This document shows, in pieces, positions 7,919 through 16,445 of a DNA stretch of 64,000 nt. The DNA is from Mycoplasma sp. CAG:956. GTDB taxonomy: Bacteria; Bacillota_I; Bacilli_A; RF39; UBA660. How positions within the stretch are numbered: position 1 is the stretch's first letter; each line of letters begins with the position of its first letter. The translations under genes and the position numbers were made by a program. The stretch covers positions 124,001 to 188,000 of the forward strand of contig HF993109.1 in NCBI GenBank assembly GCA_000433475.1. The letters are read 5' to 3'. The notes under the pieces were generated by a model. That model made no database searches, was not told the DNA's origin, and saw only the letters and a list, made by a program, of their open reading frames with translations.

Positions 7919-10564
7919 TTGCAGAAATACTATATTGAGTCTTTAAAAAATATTTCTACTAAGGAACAATTAGATAATTTAAAGAAAACACTACCCGAAG
8001 AATATATTGATAAAACTAATGATGAGTTTCAAAATGGTTTAGAATTTATTAAAAGTAAGTCTTATGAAGGTTATAGCGATAAAGAAAATCTTGCCAAGGA
8101 TAAATTAGTCATGCTTTTAGATGTCCTAGATTTTGAAGTTGTCAGGGGTAAAACTAATCGTTTTGTGATTCAAACGATGGGTTCGGCTTTTTCTTCGCGA
8201 GAACTTGAGCATTATAAAGAAGTACCCCAAGAAAAAATAATAGAAATGCCAACTTCTCTAATTGAGATAATGGCTATTATCCAGCAAATGCCAGAAACAG
8301 AAGAAATTAAGGAAATAAAGGATTATTTAATAACTCATTTAGATGAAATTAGACAAAATACTAAAGATATTGATTATAGTCATTTTAATCCGGAGAATTT
8401 AAACTTAAGTTTAGATAATTTATATGATCTAACTGCAGGTAAAATCTCTTATAAAGAAGCTAAAGAATTATATTTAAATTCTATGTATTTAGTAAAAGCC
8501 AAGTTAAGAAGTTTTTACTCTGTTAATTTATTAAATCAAATACTTGGTAATAATCCTAAGTATCATAATGCTTTACAAAGTATTTTAGATAACTCTTTAG
8601 GTATTGAACCTGTTATTATGGCAAGAAGTGGTAATCATGCCCTAAAGGTAAGCGATACCGTGGCTTTATATTTACCTAAGAATTATCAAAGTCTTTATGA
8701 TTATGTTAGTAATTTACAAGTCCAAGATATGTATAATTTATTTACTAAGCCAACAGATGCCTTTAATACTTTATTTACTAAATATATAAGTGATAAAGAA
8801 TTAAAGCCTCAAAGCAAAGAAGAATGGTATGCCAATGGTTTAATTGATGCGATTGACTTAGAGTCTTTAAATCTTAAGACTAATTTTAGTCAAAGTCAGA
8901 GAGAAAAAATAGTTAATGCCTTAGTAAGTCATAATTTTATGGATTATTATGAGAAGGTAAAAACCTTAAGTGATGATGGTTCGATTGCAACTTCAATGTT
9001 TGCTTCCTTAATAGCCAATCGAAAAGAATTTACAAATGATCAAAGTATTATCTTAGACCAATTAAAAGATTATATTGGTTATAATAACTTAAAAGAATAT
9101 AATTTACCGTTAAGAAAACTGCAAAGAACTGCTTATGTTAATACTAATAAAATCTTAGCTAAAAAGAACTTTGCTACCGCAGTTATGCCTACTGGTTCGG
9201 GTAAAAGTTTCTTAGCCTTATCCGAAATGCTAGATCGTAAGGATGCTAAAATGCTTTATATTGCTCCCAATGATATTATTTTAAATCAGATTGAAGATTA
9301 TATTTATGAGTTCTTTGGCTATACTGATTATCATACTTTATTCCCTAATTTAACTTTAACTACTTATCAAGATTTAAAAGATAAGAAAACTAATAAGTTA
9401 AAAGATAAATATAATGACCAATATGCTTTTATTATTCTTGATGAACTTCATCGAAGCGGAGCTCCCGAATGGTCAAAGTTTGTTAATGAATTAATGGCAA
9501 ATCAAGATAAAGAAAATATTAAGGTCCTTGGTTTAACCGCCACACCTGAACGCGACCGTGATGACAAAGATATGGCTGTTTACTGGGCAAGATATTTTGG
9601 TTACTCTGATGAAGAAATAGAATTAAATAAACATTTAGCCATTAACGAAACCTTAGAATCAGCCATCAAAGCTGGACTTTTGCCTAACCCTAAATTTATA
9701 AATTGTTTATATTCATATAAAAGTGATGGTACTTTAGATGAAATGTATGAAAGAATATCAATGCTAGATGACGGTGAGAAAAAGGCCAAAGCCTTCTCTA
9801 AATATGAGCAATTATGTCGCAGTGTTGAACAAAGTCAAGGCATTGAAAAAATACTTGGTGATAATTTAAGTCAAGACGGTAAGTATGTTGTTTTCTTACC
9901 CGTTGGTCGCAAAAAAGATGGTACCTATTATAATAGTGAAGATGGTAGTAAAATAAGTAGACAACAGGCTGTTTTAATAATGGAAGATTATACTATTTTA
10001 ATTAGACAATATTTATATTCCAATGAGTATATGAAAATTCATGGTGATAAGTTATTATCTATTTATGAAAAGATTACTAAAAAACAAGAGTTATCTAAAT
10101 ATGTTGTTTTCTTACCAGTTAGACGTAAAAAAGATGGAAGTTATTATAATAGTGAAGATGGAAGTAAAGTAAGCAAACAACAGGCTGTTTTAATAATGGA
10201 AGATTATACTATTTTAATTAGACAATATTTATATTCTAATGAGTATATGAAGATACATGGTGATAAGTTATTATCTATTTATAATAAAATCATTGCGAAA
10301 CAAGAACTATCTAGTGAAGATAAAGACTTCTTAAATAAAGAACAAGATAACATTATGTTACTAGATATGGTTAAAATTAAACATAAACCAGCCGTCTTAA
10401 ATACCTTCAATAGTACTATAGTAAGTGTGATTGCTAGACACCAAGATTGGGAAAAATTAGATAAAAAAACTCTAAAGATAAGAATAGAAGCCAAGACTTC
10501 TGATATGGTTGATACAAACTCGCTTCTAAGTTACTATAGTAATAGTAAAAATGTTATCTACTGA
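7919..10564 (+). CDS. SF2 DEAD/DEAH-box helicase, N-terminal two thirds of a frameshifted gene
   Basis: The frame is open from 7739, but the first possible start is a TTG at 7919 with no RBS; upstream codons still encode the ART-like domain (ANVCLTYG at 7745), so the original start is lost. Helicase motifs are clear: MPTGSGKSFLA (Walker A, near residue 423), ILDELHR (DEAD-type box, near 508) and GLTATPERDRDD (motif III). The C-terminal helicase lobe begins with KYVVFLPV, which occurs twice because of a 216-bp in-frame duplication. The frame ends at 10564 because a 247-bp duplication shifts it; motifs V and VI are in the next frame. Probably a pseudogene of a DNA/RNA translocase, possibly defence-related. 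Confidence 0.75.
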   Translation: MQKYYIESLKNISTKEQLDNLKKTLPEEYIDKTNDEFQNGLEFIKSKSYEGYSDKENLAKDKLVMLLDVLDFEVVRGKTNRFVIQTMGSAFSSRELEHYKEVPQEKIIEMPTSLIEIMAIIQQMPETEEIKEIKDYLITHLDEIRQNTKDIDYSHFNPENLNLSLDNLYDLTAGKISYKEAKELYLNSMYLVKAKLRSFYSVNLLNQILGNNPKYHNALQSILDNSLGIEPVIMARSGNHALKVSDTVALYLPKNYQSLYDYVSNLQVQDMYNLFTKPTDAFNTLFTKYISDKELKPQSKEEWYANGLIDAIDLESLNLKTNFSQSQREKIVNALVSHNFMDYYEKVKTLSDDGSIATSMFASLIANRKEFTNDQSIILDQLKDYIGYNNLKEYNLPLRKLQRTAYVNTNKILAKKNFATAVMPTGSGKSFLALSEMLDRKDAKMLYIAPNDIILNQIEDYIYEFFGYTDYHTLFPNLTLTTYQDLKDKKTNKLKDKYNDQYAFIILDELHRSGAPEWSKFVNELMANQDKENIKVLGLTATPERDRDDKDMAVYWARYFGYSDEEIELNKHLAINETLESAIKAGLLPNPKFINCLYSYKSDGTLDEMYERISMLDDGEKKAKAFSKYEQLCRSVEQSQGIEKILGDNLSQDGKYVVFLPVGRKKDGTYYNSEDGSKISRQQAVLIMEDYTILIRQYLYSNEYMKIHGDKLLSIYEKITKKQELSKYVVFLPVRRKKDGSYYNSEDGSKVSKQQAVLIMEDYTILIRQYLYSNEYMKIHGDKLLSIYNKIIAKQELSSEDKDFLNKEQDNIMLLDMVKIKHKPAVLNTFNSTIVSVIARHQDWEKLDKKTLKIRIEAKTSDMVDTNSLLSYYSNSKNVIY
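9881..10312 (+). repeat. 216-bp in-frame tandem duplication inside the helicase
   Basis: Copies 9881-10096 and 10097-10312 encode the same 72 residues (KYVVFLPV..KKDG.YYNSEDGSK through LLSIY.KI..KQELS) with a handful of substitutions. The unit is divisible by three so the frame survives, but the start of the C-terminal RecA lobe is doubled, which should disturb folding. Confidence 0.9.
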
Positions 10565-10801
10565 AGATAAAGATTTCTTAAACAAAGAACAAGATAATAT
10601 TATGTTACTAGATATGGTTAAAATTAAACATAAACCTGCCGTCTTAAATACATTCAACAGTACCATAGTAAGTGTGATTGCTAGACACCAAGATTGGGAA
10701 AAACTGGATAAAAAAACTCTAAAGATAAGAATGGAAGCCAAGACTTCCAATATGGTTGATACAAACTCGCTTCTAAGTTACTATAGTAATAGTAAAAATA
10801 A
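10308..10801 (+). repeat. 247-bp tandem duplication that frameshifts the helicase
   Basis: Copies 10308-10554 and 10555-10801 are nearly identical (both encode EDKDFLNKEQDNIMLLDMVK through SLLSYYSNSKN). Because 247 is not a multiple of three, the reading frame changes at the junction: the upstream frame ends at 10564 and the downstream frame begins at ATG 10551. Confidence 0.92.
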
Positions 10802-13800
10802 ATATGAATTAGCCGAATTTAATAAAGAAACTAATGGTAAACCTAAGTTGTTATTTGTTATGGATAAATTAAACGAAGGAGCCCATTTAAAAGGAGTAAA
10901 GGGTATTGTCTGGTTACGTCCATTAAGTGTTGATTCAAGAATACTATTCTATCAACAGTTAGGTAGATGTATTCATTCTTATCCTGATGGTCATATATTT
11001 ACCGAAGAAGAACGCCCAATAGTAATGGATTTAGTTAATAATATAAATACCGTTAACTTAAAAAGAAATCAATCTCCAATAAATGATTTAGAAGATTTGA
11101 AAACTATTATAGCTTGGATAAATGATAATGGTGGTAAACTTCCTAATAAGAATAGTAATATTTTAGAAGAAAAGAATTATGGTTTAAAATTAGATGTAAT
11201 TTTATATCGCTATATTAAATATTTTAATAATCAAGAAGAATTAAATAGCGTAAAAAATAAAAAAGTAATAGAGGAAATCTTAAGATTAGGTTCCCTAATT
11301 GACTTATGGAATATCAAAATAGACGAACCGACAAGACAAAGAAAAGAAAAAGAATCAGAAAGAGATGAAGAAAAATTTTTACAAGGATTTTTACAAGTCG
11401 AAAGTTCATTCCGTGATTTTGTTGATTCAAAAGAAGAAATAGATGAGTTGGCATCGCCTGAGTCTACTTTCGATAAGATATTTAATTATTTGACTATTTT
11501 AAAAAATCAAGGGGTTGACATAAATAGTATTAGTAAGTGTGATAAATTGAAGGTAATTAAAACTGATGGTAATTATTTTCTTCAAATAATAAAAAATAAA
11601 AGAAAAAAAGGAAATGGTAAAACAGTTATTATAAATGAAGAAGAATATAAGGAACCGAGCTTAATTTGGATAGGAAGCTATGTCTATGCCTTTAGACAAG
11701 GAAAAAATAATAAGGATTCAAAAAGTCCAGACTTAGAGGCTGACCAAATTAGTAGATTAAAGACTTTGAATTTCATTTTTGATTGGGAAGTAGATCCTAT
11801 ATTGAATCCAAGAAGTTTTGAAGATTATATCTTACTCTTAAAAGAGATGCAAAATTCTAAAGATAAGACTGGATATGATATAAACAATATTAAATTTTTA
11901 GAAGTAGTAAGAATATCAAAAATAAATGGTGAGTATGAGTTTGAATATTTTGCTAATAGAGAAGAAGCAAGAAAAAAATATGGCGAAGATGAAGAAATAA
12001 TTGGAATAGGACGCATTATTAATTGCTTTAAAAGAGGAAAAAATATAAATGAAAAAGATTTAACTGCTGAACAGATAAACGAGTTAAGAAATACTGGTTT
12101 AATGGTTGTAACTGAAAAAGAAAGAGACCATATAATGATGCCCAAAAATTTTGATGATTATGTTAAAGTTTTACAGGCTTTGCAAAATGCTAAAGATAAG
12201 ACAGGTTGTGATATAAATAATATTAAATTTTTAGAGGTAGTAAGAATAATCAAAATAAATGATGAGTATGAGTTTGAATATTTTGCTAATAGAGAAGAAG
12301 CAAGAAAAAAACATGGTGAAGATGTAGAAATAATTGGGGTAGGCGATGTTATTTATTGGTTCAAAAAAGGAAAAAGCCGTAGTGGAAAAGATTTAACTGT
12401 TGAACAGATAAATTGGTTAAGAGATATTGGCTTGATGGTTGTAACTGAAAAAGAAAGAGACCCTATAATGAAACCCCAAAATTTTGAAGATTATGTCTTA
12501 CTCTTAAAAGAGATGCAAAATTCCAAAGATAAGATTGACCGTGATATAAATGATATTAATAAGAGAAAAGTAGTAAGAATAACCAAAATAAACGATGGGT
12601 ATGAATTTGAATATTTTGCTAATAAAGAAGAAGCAAGAAAAAAATATGGCGAAGACGAAGAAATAATTGGAATAGGAGTAGTTATTAATTATTTTAAAAG
12701 AGGAAAAAGCAGTAGTGGTCAAAAAGATTTAACTACTGAACAGATAAAGCAGTTAAGAGATATTGGCTTGATGGTTGTAACTGAAAAAGAAAGAGATTCT
12801 ATAATGAAGCCAAAATATTTTGAAGATTATGTCTTACTTTTAAAAGAAATGCAAAATACCAAAGATAAGACAAGTCGTGATATAAATAGTATTAAATTTT
12901 CAGAAGTAGTGAAAATAACAAAAATAAATGATGATTATGAATTTGAATATTTTGCTAATAGAGAAGAAGCCAGAAAAAAATATGGTAACGATGTAGAAAT
13001 AATTGGAATAGGCCTAATTATTTATTGCTTTAAAAGAGGAAAAAGCAGTAGTGGTAAAAAAGATTTAACTGTTGAGCAGATAAAGCAGTTAAGAGATACT
13101 GGCTTGATGGTTGTAACAGAAAACGAAAGAGACCCTCTAATAGAGCCTAAAAGTTTTGATGACTACCTTCTGCTTTTAAAAGAAATGAAAAAGTTCAGAG
13201 ATAAGACAGGTCGTGATATAAATGATTTTAAACCAAAAGAAGTAGTGAAAATAACAAAAATAAATGATGAGTATGAGTTTGAATATTTTGCTAATAGTGA
13301 AGAAGCAAGAAAAAAATATGGTGAAGATGTAGAAATAATTGGAATAGGCCTAATTATTTATTGGCTTAAAAAAGGAAAACTTAGCAATCGCGGAAGAGAT
13401 TTAACTGTTGAGCAGATAGAAGGGTTAAGAGATATTGGTCTAAGGGTTGTAACCGAAAAAGAAAGAGACACTATAATGGAGCCTAAAAGTTTTGAAGATT
13501 ATGTTGAACTTTTAAAAGAATTACAAGAAAATAAAATTGACATCAATGTAATTAAAGTCACAGATAAAATAAGAATTATAAAAAATGATATCGGTTATGA
13601 TTTTCAAATTGTTCATAAAAGCAAAGTAATGGTAAATGGTAAAACGACAATTGCTAATAAAGAAGCATATTTTCAGAATGATTTAATGGCGATAGGGATA
13701 AAAATTAATCACTTAAGGAAAGGCAAATATTCTGATAAAACATACCTAACCATAGACCAAATGAAAATATTATTAAGCATAGGCTTTAAATTTAATAAAG

Positions 13801-14066
13801 GAATAGAAGATAAAATATATAAACAAGAAATATGTAAGAATCATAATATTGATTTAAAAATAAATGATAAAATAATTGAAAGAATATCAAAAATAGAATT
13901 AATAAGTAAGATTAACTTTTTAGAAGCAAGTAATTTAGAACTAGTAGATAATGCCGGTAAACTAATAGATATATTTAGTATGAGTAGTATTGATATTCAA
14001 GATAACTATGGTATATCTTTAGAGTCTATAATAAATACTTATGGAAAAGGAGAAACGAGAAAATGA
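10551..14066 (+). CDS. SF2 helicase C-terminal part with HA-like repeats and shared C-terminal domain
   Basis: Continuation (1171 residues) of the helicase of 7919-10564 in another frame. After the duplicated segment it holds motif V-like LLFVMDKLNEGAHLKG and motif VI FYQQLGRCIHS (near residue 128), so the two frames together make one helicase. Then come about seven repeats of about 111 residues (pattern FEDYvlLLKEMQ, EFEYFANREEARKK, IIGIG, FKRGK, DLT.EQI..LR.IGL) that look like divergent helicase-associated domains, and the island's C-terminal domain (IERISKIELISKINFL ... YGISLESIINTYG). ATG 10551 has no RBS; translation could only come by re-initiation after the 14-base overlap. It overlaps the next gene by ATGA. 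Confidence 0.72.
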   Translation: MLSTEDKDFLNKEQDNIMLLDMVKIKHKPAVLNTFNSTIVSVIARHQDWEKLDKKTLKIRMEAKTSNMVDTNSLLSYYSNSKNKYELAEFNKETNGKPKLLFVMDKLNEGAHLKGVKGIVWLRPLSVDSRILFYQQLGRCIHSYPDGHIFTEEERPIVMDLVNNINTVNLKRNQSPINDLEDLKTIIAWINDNGGKLPNKNSNILEEKNYGLKLDVILYRYIKYFNNQEELNSVKNKKVIEEILRLGSLIDLWNIKIDEPTRQRKEKESERDEEKFLQGFLQVESSFRDFVDSKEEIDELASPESTFDKIFNYLTILKNQGVDINSISKCDKLKVIKTDGNYFLQIIKNKRKKGNGKTVIINEEEYKEPSLIWIGSYVYAFRQGKNNKDSKSPDLEADQISRLKTLNFIFDWEVDPILNPRSFEDYILLLKEMQNSKDKTGYDINNIKFLEVVRISKINGEYEFEYFANREEARKKYGEDEEIIGIGRIINCFKRGKNINEKDLTAEQINELRNTGLMVVTEKERDHIMMPKNFDDYVKVLQALQNAKDKTGCDINNIKFLEVVRIIKINDEYEFEYFANREEARKKHGEDVEIIGVGDVIYWFKKGKSRSGKDLTVEQINWLRDIGLMVVTEKERDPIMKPQNFEDYVLLLKEMQNSKDKIDRDINDINKRKVVRITKINDGYEFEYFANKEEARKKYGEDEEIIGIGVVINYFKRGKSSSGQKDLTTEQIKQLRDIGLMVVTEKERDSIMKPKYFEDYVLLLKEMQNTKDKTSRDINSIKFSEVVKITKINDDYEFEYFANREEARKKYGNDVEIIGIGLIIYCFKRGKSSSGKKDLTVEQIKQLRDTGLMVVTENERDPLIEPKSFDDYLLLLKEMKKFRDKTGRDINDFKPKEVVKITKINDEYEFEYFANSEEARKKYGEDVEIIGIGLIIYWLKKGKLSNRGRDLTVEQIEGLRDIGLRVVTEKERDTIMEPKSFEDYVELLKELQENKIDINVIKVTDKIRIIKNDIGYDFQIVHKSKVMVNGKTTIANKEAYFQNDLMAIGIKINHLRKGKYSDKTYLTIDQMKILLSIGFKFNKGIEDKIYKQEICKNHNIDLKINDKIIERISKIELISKINFLEASNLELVDNAGKLIDIFSMSSIDIQDNYGISLESIINTYGKGETRK
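11806..13500 (+). repeat. Array of about 333/336-bp coding repeats
   Basis: Five close copies, with codons for EFEYFAN starting at 11937, 12270, 12603, 12939 and 13275 (spacing 333, 333, 336, 336), flanked by more divergent copies before (from about 11457) and after (to about 13800). Neighbouring units are so similar at the DNA level that recent expansion by unequal recombination is likely. Each unit encodes 111-112 residues. Confidence 0.85.
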
Positions 14067-14383
14067 TATTTGATAAATACTTAAATGATACTTATTTAGA
14101 TATCTTATATAGTAATTATAATTTAGATTATTTAAAATCAATTGATCCTAATAACTTTGTTGAAATATATAACTTACTTAAAAATAAAGGCTTCTATTTT
14201 ATAGAAGATATTATAATTAATTATATAGATATTTTTGAGTTAGATAGTTATTACTTAAATAAAGTTTTAACTTACTTAGAAAGTAAAATGGGTAAAGATT
14301 ATATTAAAAGAATTGGTCTTAATATGACTATTTTAGATAAAATAATCGATACTACAATAAATCTAGAAATGAAAGAAGACTAG
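14063..14383 (+). CDS. Small hypothetical protein coupled to the helicase
   Basis: A 106-residue acidic protein rich in Ile, Leu, Tyr and Asn, without signal or membrane helix. Its ATG overlaps the stop of the helicase gene (ATGA at 14063-14066), so it is translationally coupled and belongs to the same transcript, ending at the terminator at 14393. Predicted mostly helical; no family recognised. It could be an accessory subunit of the helicase, judged only from coupling. Confidence 0.65.
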   Translation: MIFDKYLNDTYLDILYSNYNLDYLKSIDPNNFVEIYNLLKNKGFYFIEDIIINYIDIFELDSYYLNKVLTYLESKMGKDYIKRIGLNMTILDKIIDTTINLEMKED

Positions 14384-14392
14384 CAAGTAACT

Positions 14393-14421
14393 AAACTGTT
14401 AAAGAAATTTAGCAGTTTTTT
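14393..14421 (+). terminator. Rho-independent terminator of the helicase transcript
   Basis: Stem AAACTGTTAAA/TTTAGCAGTTT (14393-14403 with 14408-14418, one G-T pair), loop GAAA, followed by TTT. Confidence 0.85.
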
Positions 14422-14727
14422 GCAAATATCAGTCACATGAAGAATATTTAAAAAAATTGTAAAAAGATCAAATTTAATCGTTGACGTGTTATGATAACAA
14501 TAGGCATTAGAACAAAAAAATATAATGTAATAGTGTTTTTGAAGAAAAATTAAATAAAACTTTGATGTGTAGAAGGTCAAAAGAACCATTACAAAGGAAT
14601 GCTTAATTTAGATGTGCATTTTGTATTTAGGTTACTTGTATAATGTAGTTAAGATATTTCTTAACTATATTTTTATATGTATACCTTGCAAACTTCATAT
14701 TATAAATAACATAATAACTTACTGATA
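14422..14727. other. Non-coding stretch between helicase operon and HA relic
   Basis: Very AT-rich; I see no open frame with an RBS. The only structure is a perfect 9-bp hairpin TAGTTAAGA/TCTTAACTA (14646-14654 with 14659-14667) followed by a short T-run, which could be an orphan terminator. Probably the deleted front of the HA pseudogene that follows. Confidence 0.5.
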
Positions 14728-14976
14728 CTATATCGTCATAAAACTAAAAATTGTATTAAAATTGGTATTTGGCTTTCTAAACAACGTCACTTATTTTATC
14801 AAAATAAATTAACCCCTAATAAAATAATATCTTTAAAAAACATTGGCATGGTTTAGAATATTAAAACCTATAAAGAAATATCTAGATATCTAAATACCAA
14901 AGAAAATTCATGCCAACCTATAATAATTGCTAAAAATATTAATGCTTCTATAAAAATTCTAATTCTAAGAGTCTAA
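14728..14976 (+). pseudogene. HA-repeat protein relic
   Basis: One frame reads as the last helicase-associated repeat and the following linker of a protein like the next gene: LYRHKTKNCIKIGIWLSKQR, LTPNKIISLKNIGMV, then TAG (14854-14856) exactly where the conserved Trp codon TGG stands in the intact genes, then YKEISRYLNTKENSCQP, which aligns with NHDISKYLRKLKESDNP of the 15090 gene. No start codon or RBS. A nonsense-mutated, 5'-deleted paralogue. Confidence 0.8.
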
Positions 14977-15089
14977 ATTTTACTAAAAAACATTAAAATA
15001 ATAAAATTTACTATTATTAAATTAATTTTATGCTTCCAATTCTTAAATAATGTGGTATTATAAAACAACCTCAAGAAAGGAAAAAAAAT

Positions 15090-16241
15090 ATGCCTAAAAT
15101 TAATCAACCAGCCTCTAAAATCAGAATGTCATTTGATGAATGGTTTCCTGTAGCCCAAAAATATTATCAAGAACATAAAAATCTCTTAGTACCCCTAGAT
15201 TATGAAACTAAAGATGGTAAAAAGTTAGGAAAATGGATAGCCAGTAAAAGAAAAGATTATGCTAATAATTTATTATCCTTAGAAAAAATTAAGGCTTTAG
15301 ATAGTATTGGTATGGTTTGGAGTATCAACGAAAAGAAATGGAATGATATGTTTAATCTTTTAATAGAGTACAAAAATATCCATGGTAATTTAGATATATC
15401 ATCTTCATATGTAACCTTAAGTTGTGTAACTTTAGGCATTTGGCTAAGAGAACAACAAAATTCCTATCTTAGGGGTACCCTAAAAGAAGAAAGACAAGAA
15501 AAGTTAGAAAGTATTGGCATTATTTGGCAAACCAATGAAACAAAATGGTATGAAATGTATAAATATGCTAAAGAATATCAAAAAGAACATGGCACTTTAA
15601 TAACTACCAAGAATTATATTACTCCAAATGGTAAGTCTCTAACTGAATGGTTACAAGCCCAACGTAGTGGCTACCACAAGAAAACATTAAAACCCGAAAG
15701 AATAAAACTTCTTGAAGCCATTGGCATGGTCTGGAGTATAAATCAAAGTTATACTTGGCATGATATGTATTTACTTGCCCAAGAATATCAAAAAGAACAT
15801 GGCAATCTAATTATTCCTAGAAATTATAAAAGTAAAAATGGCTTAAATTTAGGCTACTGGCTTTATAAAGAAAAACTAAAATATCGTCAAGGAAAATTAG
15901 CACCAGAAAAAATTATTGCCTTAGAACACATTGGTATCGTTTGGACTAACAAAATTAATCATGACATTTCTAAATATTTAAGAAAACTAAAAGAATCTGA
16001 CAATCCAATTATTATCGATGAAAAAATTAATGCGGATATTTTAAATAATATTTCTTTAATCGAATTAGAAAGTAAAATTAAATATATAACCGATATGGGA
16101 GCCCTACCAATAGATAACACTGGTCGTTTAATAGATATATTTACTATAAGTAATACTGATATGGAAGAAAGATACGGCATATCTTTAGAAGCCATGATTG
16201 AATCATTTGAAGTAAGCAGTGCTAGAAAACTATATTATTAA
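15090..16241 (+). CDS. Helicase-associated (HA) repeat protein, four repeats
   Basis: A 383-residue cytoplasmic protein of four tandem HA domains (PF03457-like, about 68 residues each, residues about 13-300). Each has the pattern W..m...a..Y...HgnL..p..Y....G..Lg.Wl..qR..y....L..e....Le.IGmvW. HA domains normally sit behind helicase cores and are thought to bind nucleic acid; here there is no helicase. The C-terminal 70 residues (NNISLIELESKIKYI ... YGISLEAMI) are the domain shared by four island proteins. RBS AAGAAAGGAAA precedes the ATG. Flanked on both sides by decayed pieces of the same family. Confidence 0.8.
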   Translation: MPKINQPASKIRMSFDEWFPVAQKYYQEHKNLLVPLDYETKDGKKLGKWIASKRKDYANNLLSLEKIKALDSIGMVWSINEKKWNDMFNLLIEYKNIHGNLDISSSYVTLSCVTLGIWLREQQNSYLRGTLKEERQEKLESIGIIWQTNETKWYEMYKYAKEYQKEHGTLITTKNYITPNGKSLTEWLQAQRSGYHKKTLKPERIKLLEAIGMVWSINQSYTWHDMYLLAQEYQKEHGNLIIPRNYKSKNGLNLGYWLYKEKLKYRQGKLAPEKIIALEHIGIVWTNKINHDISKYLRKLKESDNPIIIDEKINADILNNISLIELESKIKYITDMGALPIDNTGRLIDIFTISNTDMEERYGISLEAMIESFEVSSARKLYY

Positions 16242-16245
16242 TATA

Positions 16246-16378
16246 ACAATCGAATTAGAAAGAAAAACGTAATGATAACATTTTAAAATGCTTATTCCTA
16301 GTAGATAAGCAAGGCAAATTAATAGACATATTCAGTATGTCAAATTATGAAACCAAAGAAAAATACGGTGTTAGATAA
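16246..16378 (+). pseudogene. Orphan fragment of the shared C-terminal domain
   Basis: Directly behind the 15090 gene lie TIELERKT (stop) and, in another frame, LVDKQGKLIDIFSMSNYETK followed by EKYGVR and a stop at 16376-16378. This is the second half of the island's C-terminal domain (consensus D..GkLiDIFsMSs.di...YGISLE). It is the 3' end of a deleted paralogue. Confidence 0.8.
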
Positions 16379-16445
16379 TATAAGAAAATATTATCTATAA
16401 TGGCATTAATATATAATTTATAAATTAAATAGGAAGTGACAAAAC

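Noticed and set aside
11806..13500. CRISPR or non-coding direct-repeat array
   Set aside because: The period is 333-336 bp, there are no spacers, and the repeats are in one continuous reading frame with protein-level conservation.
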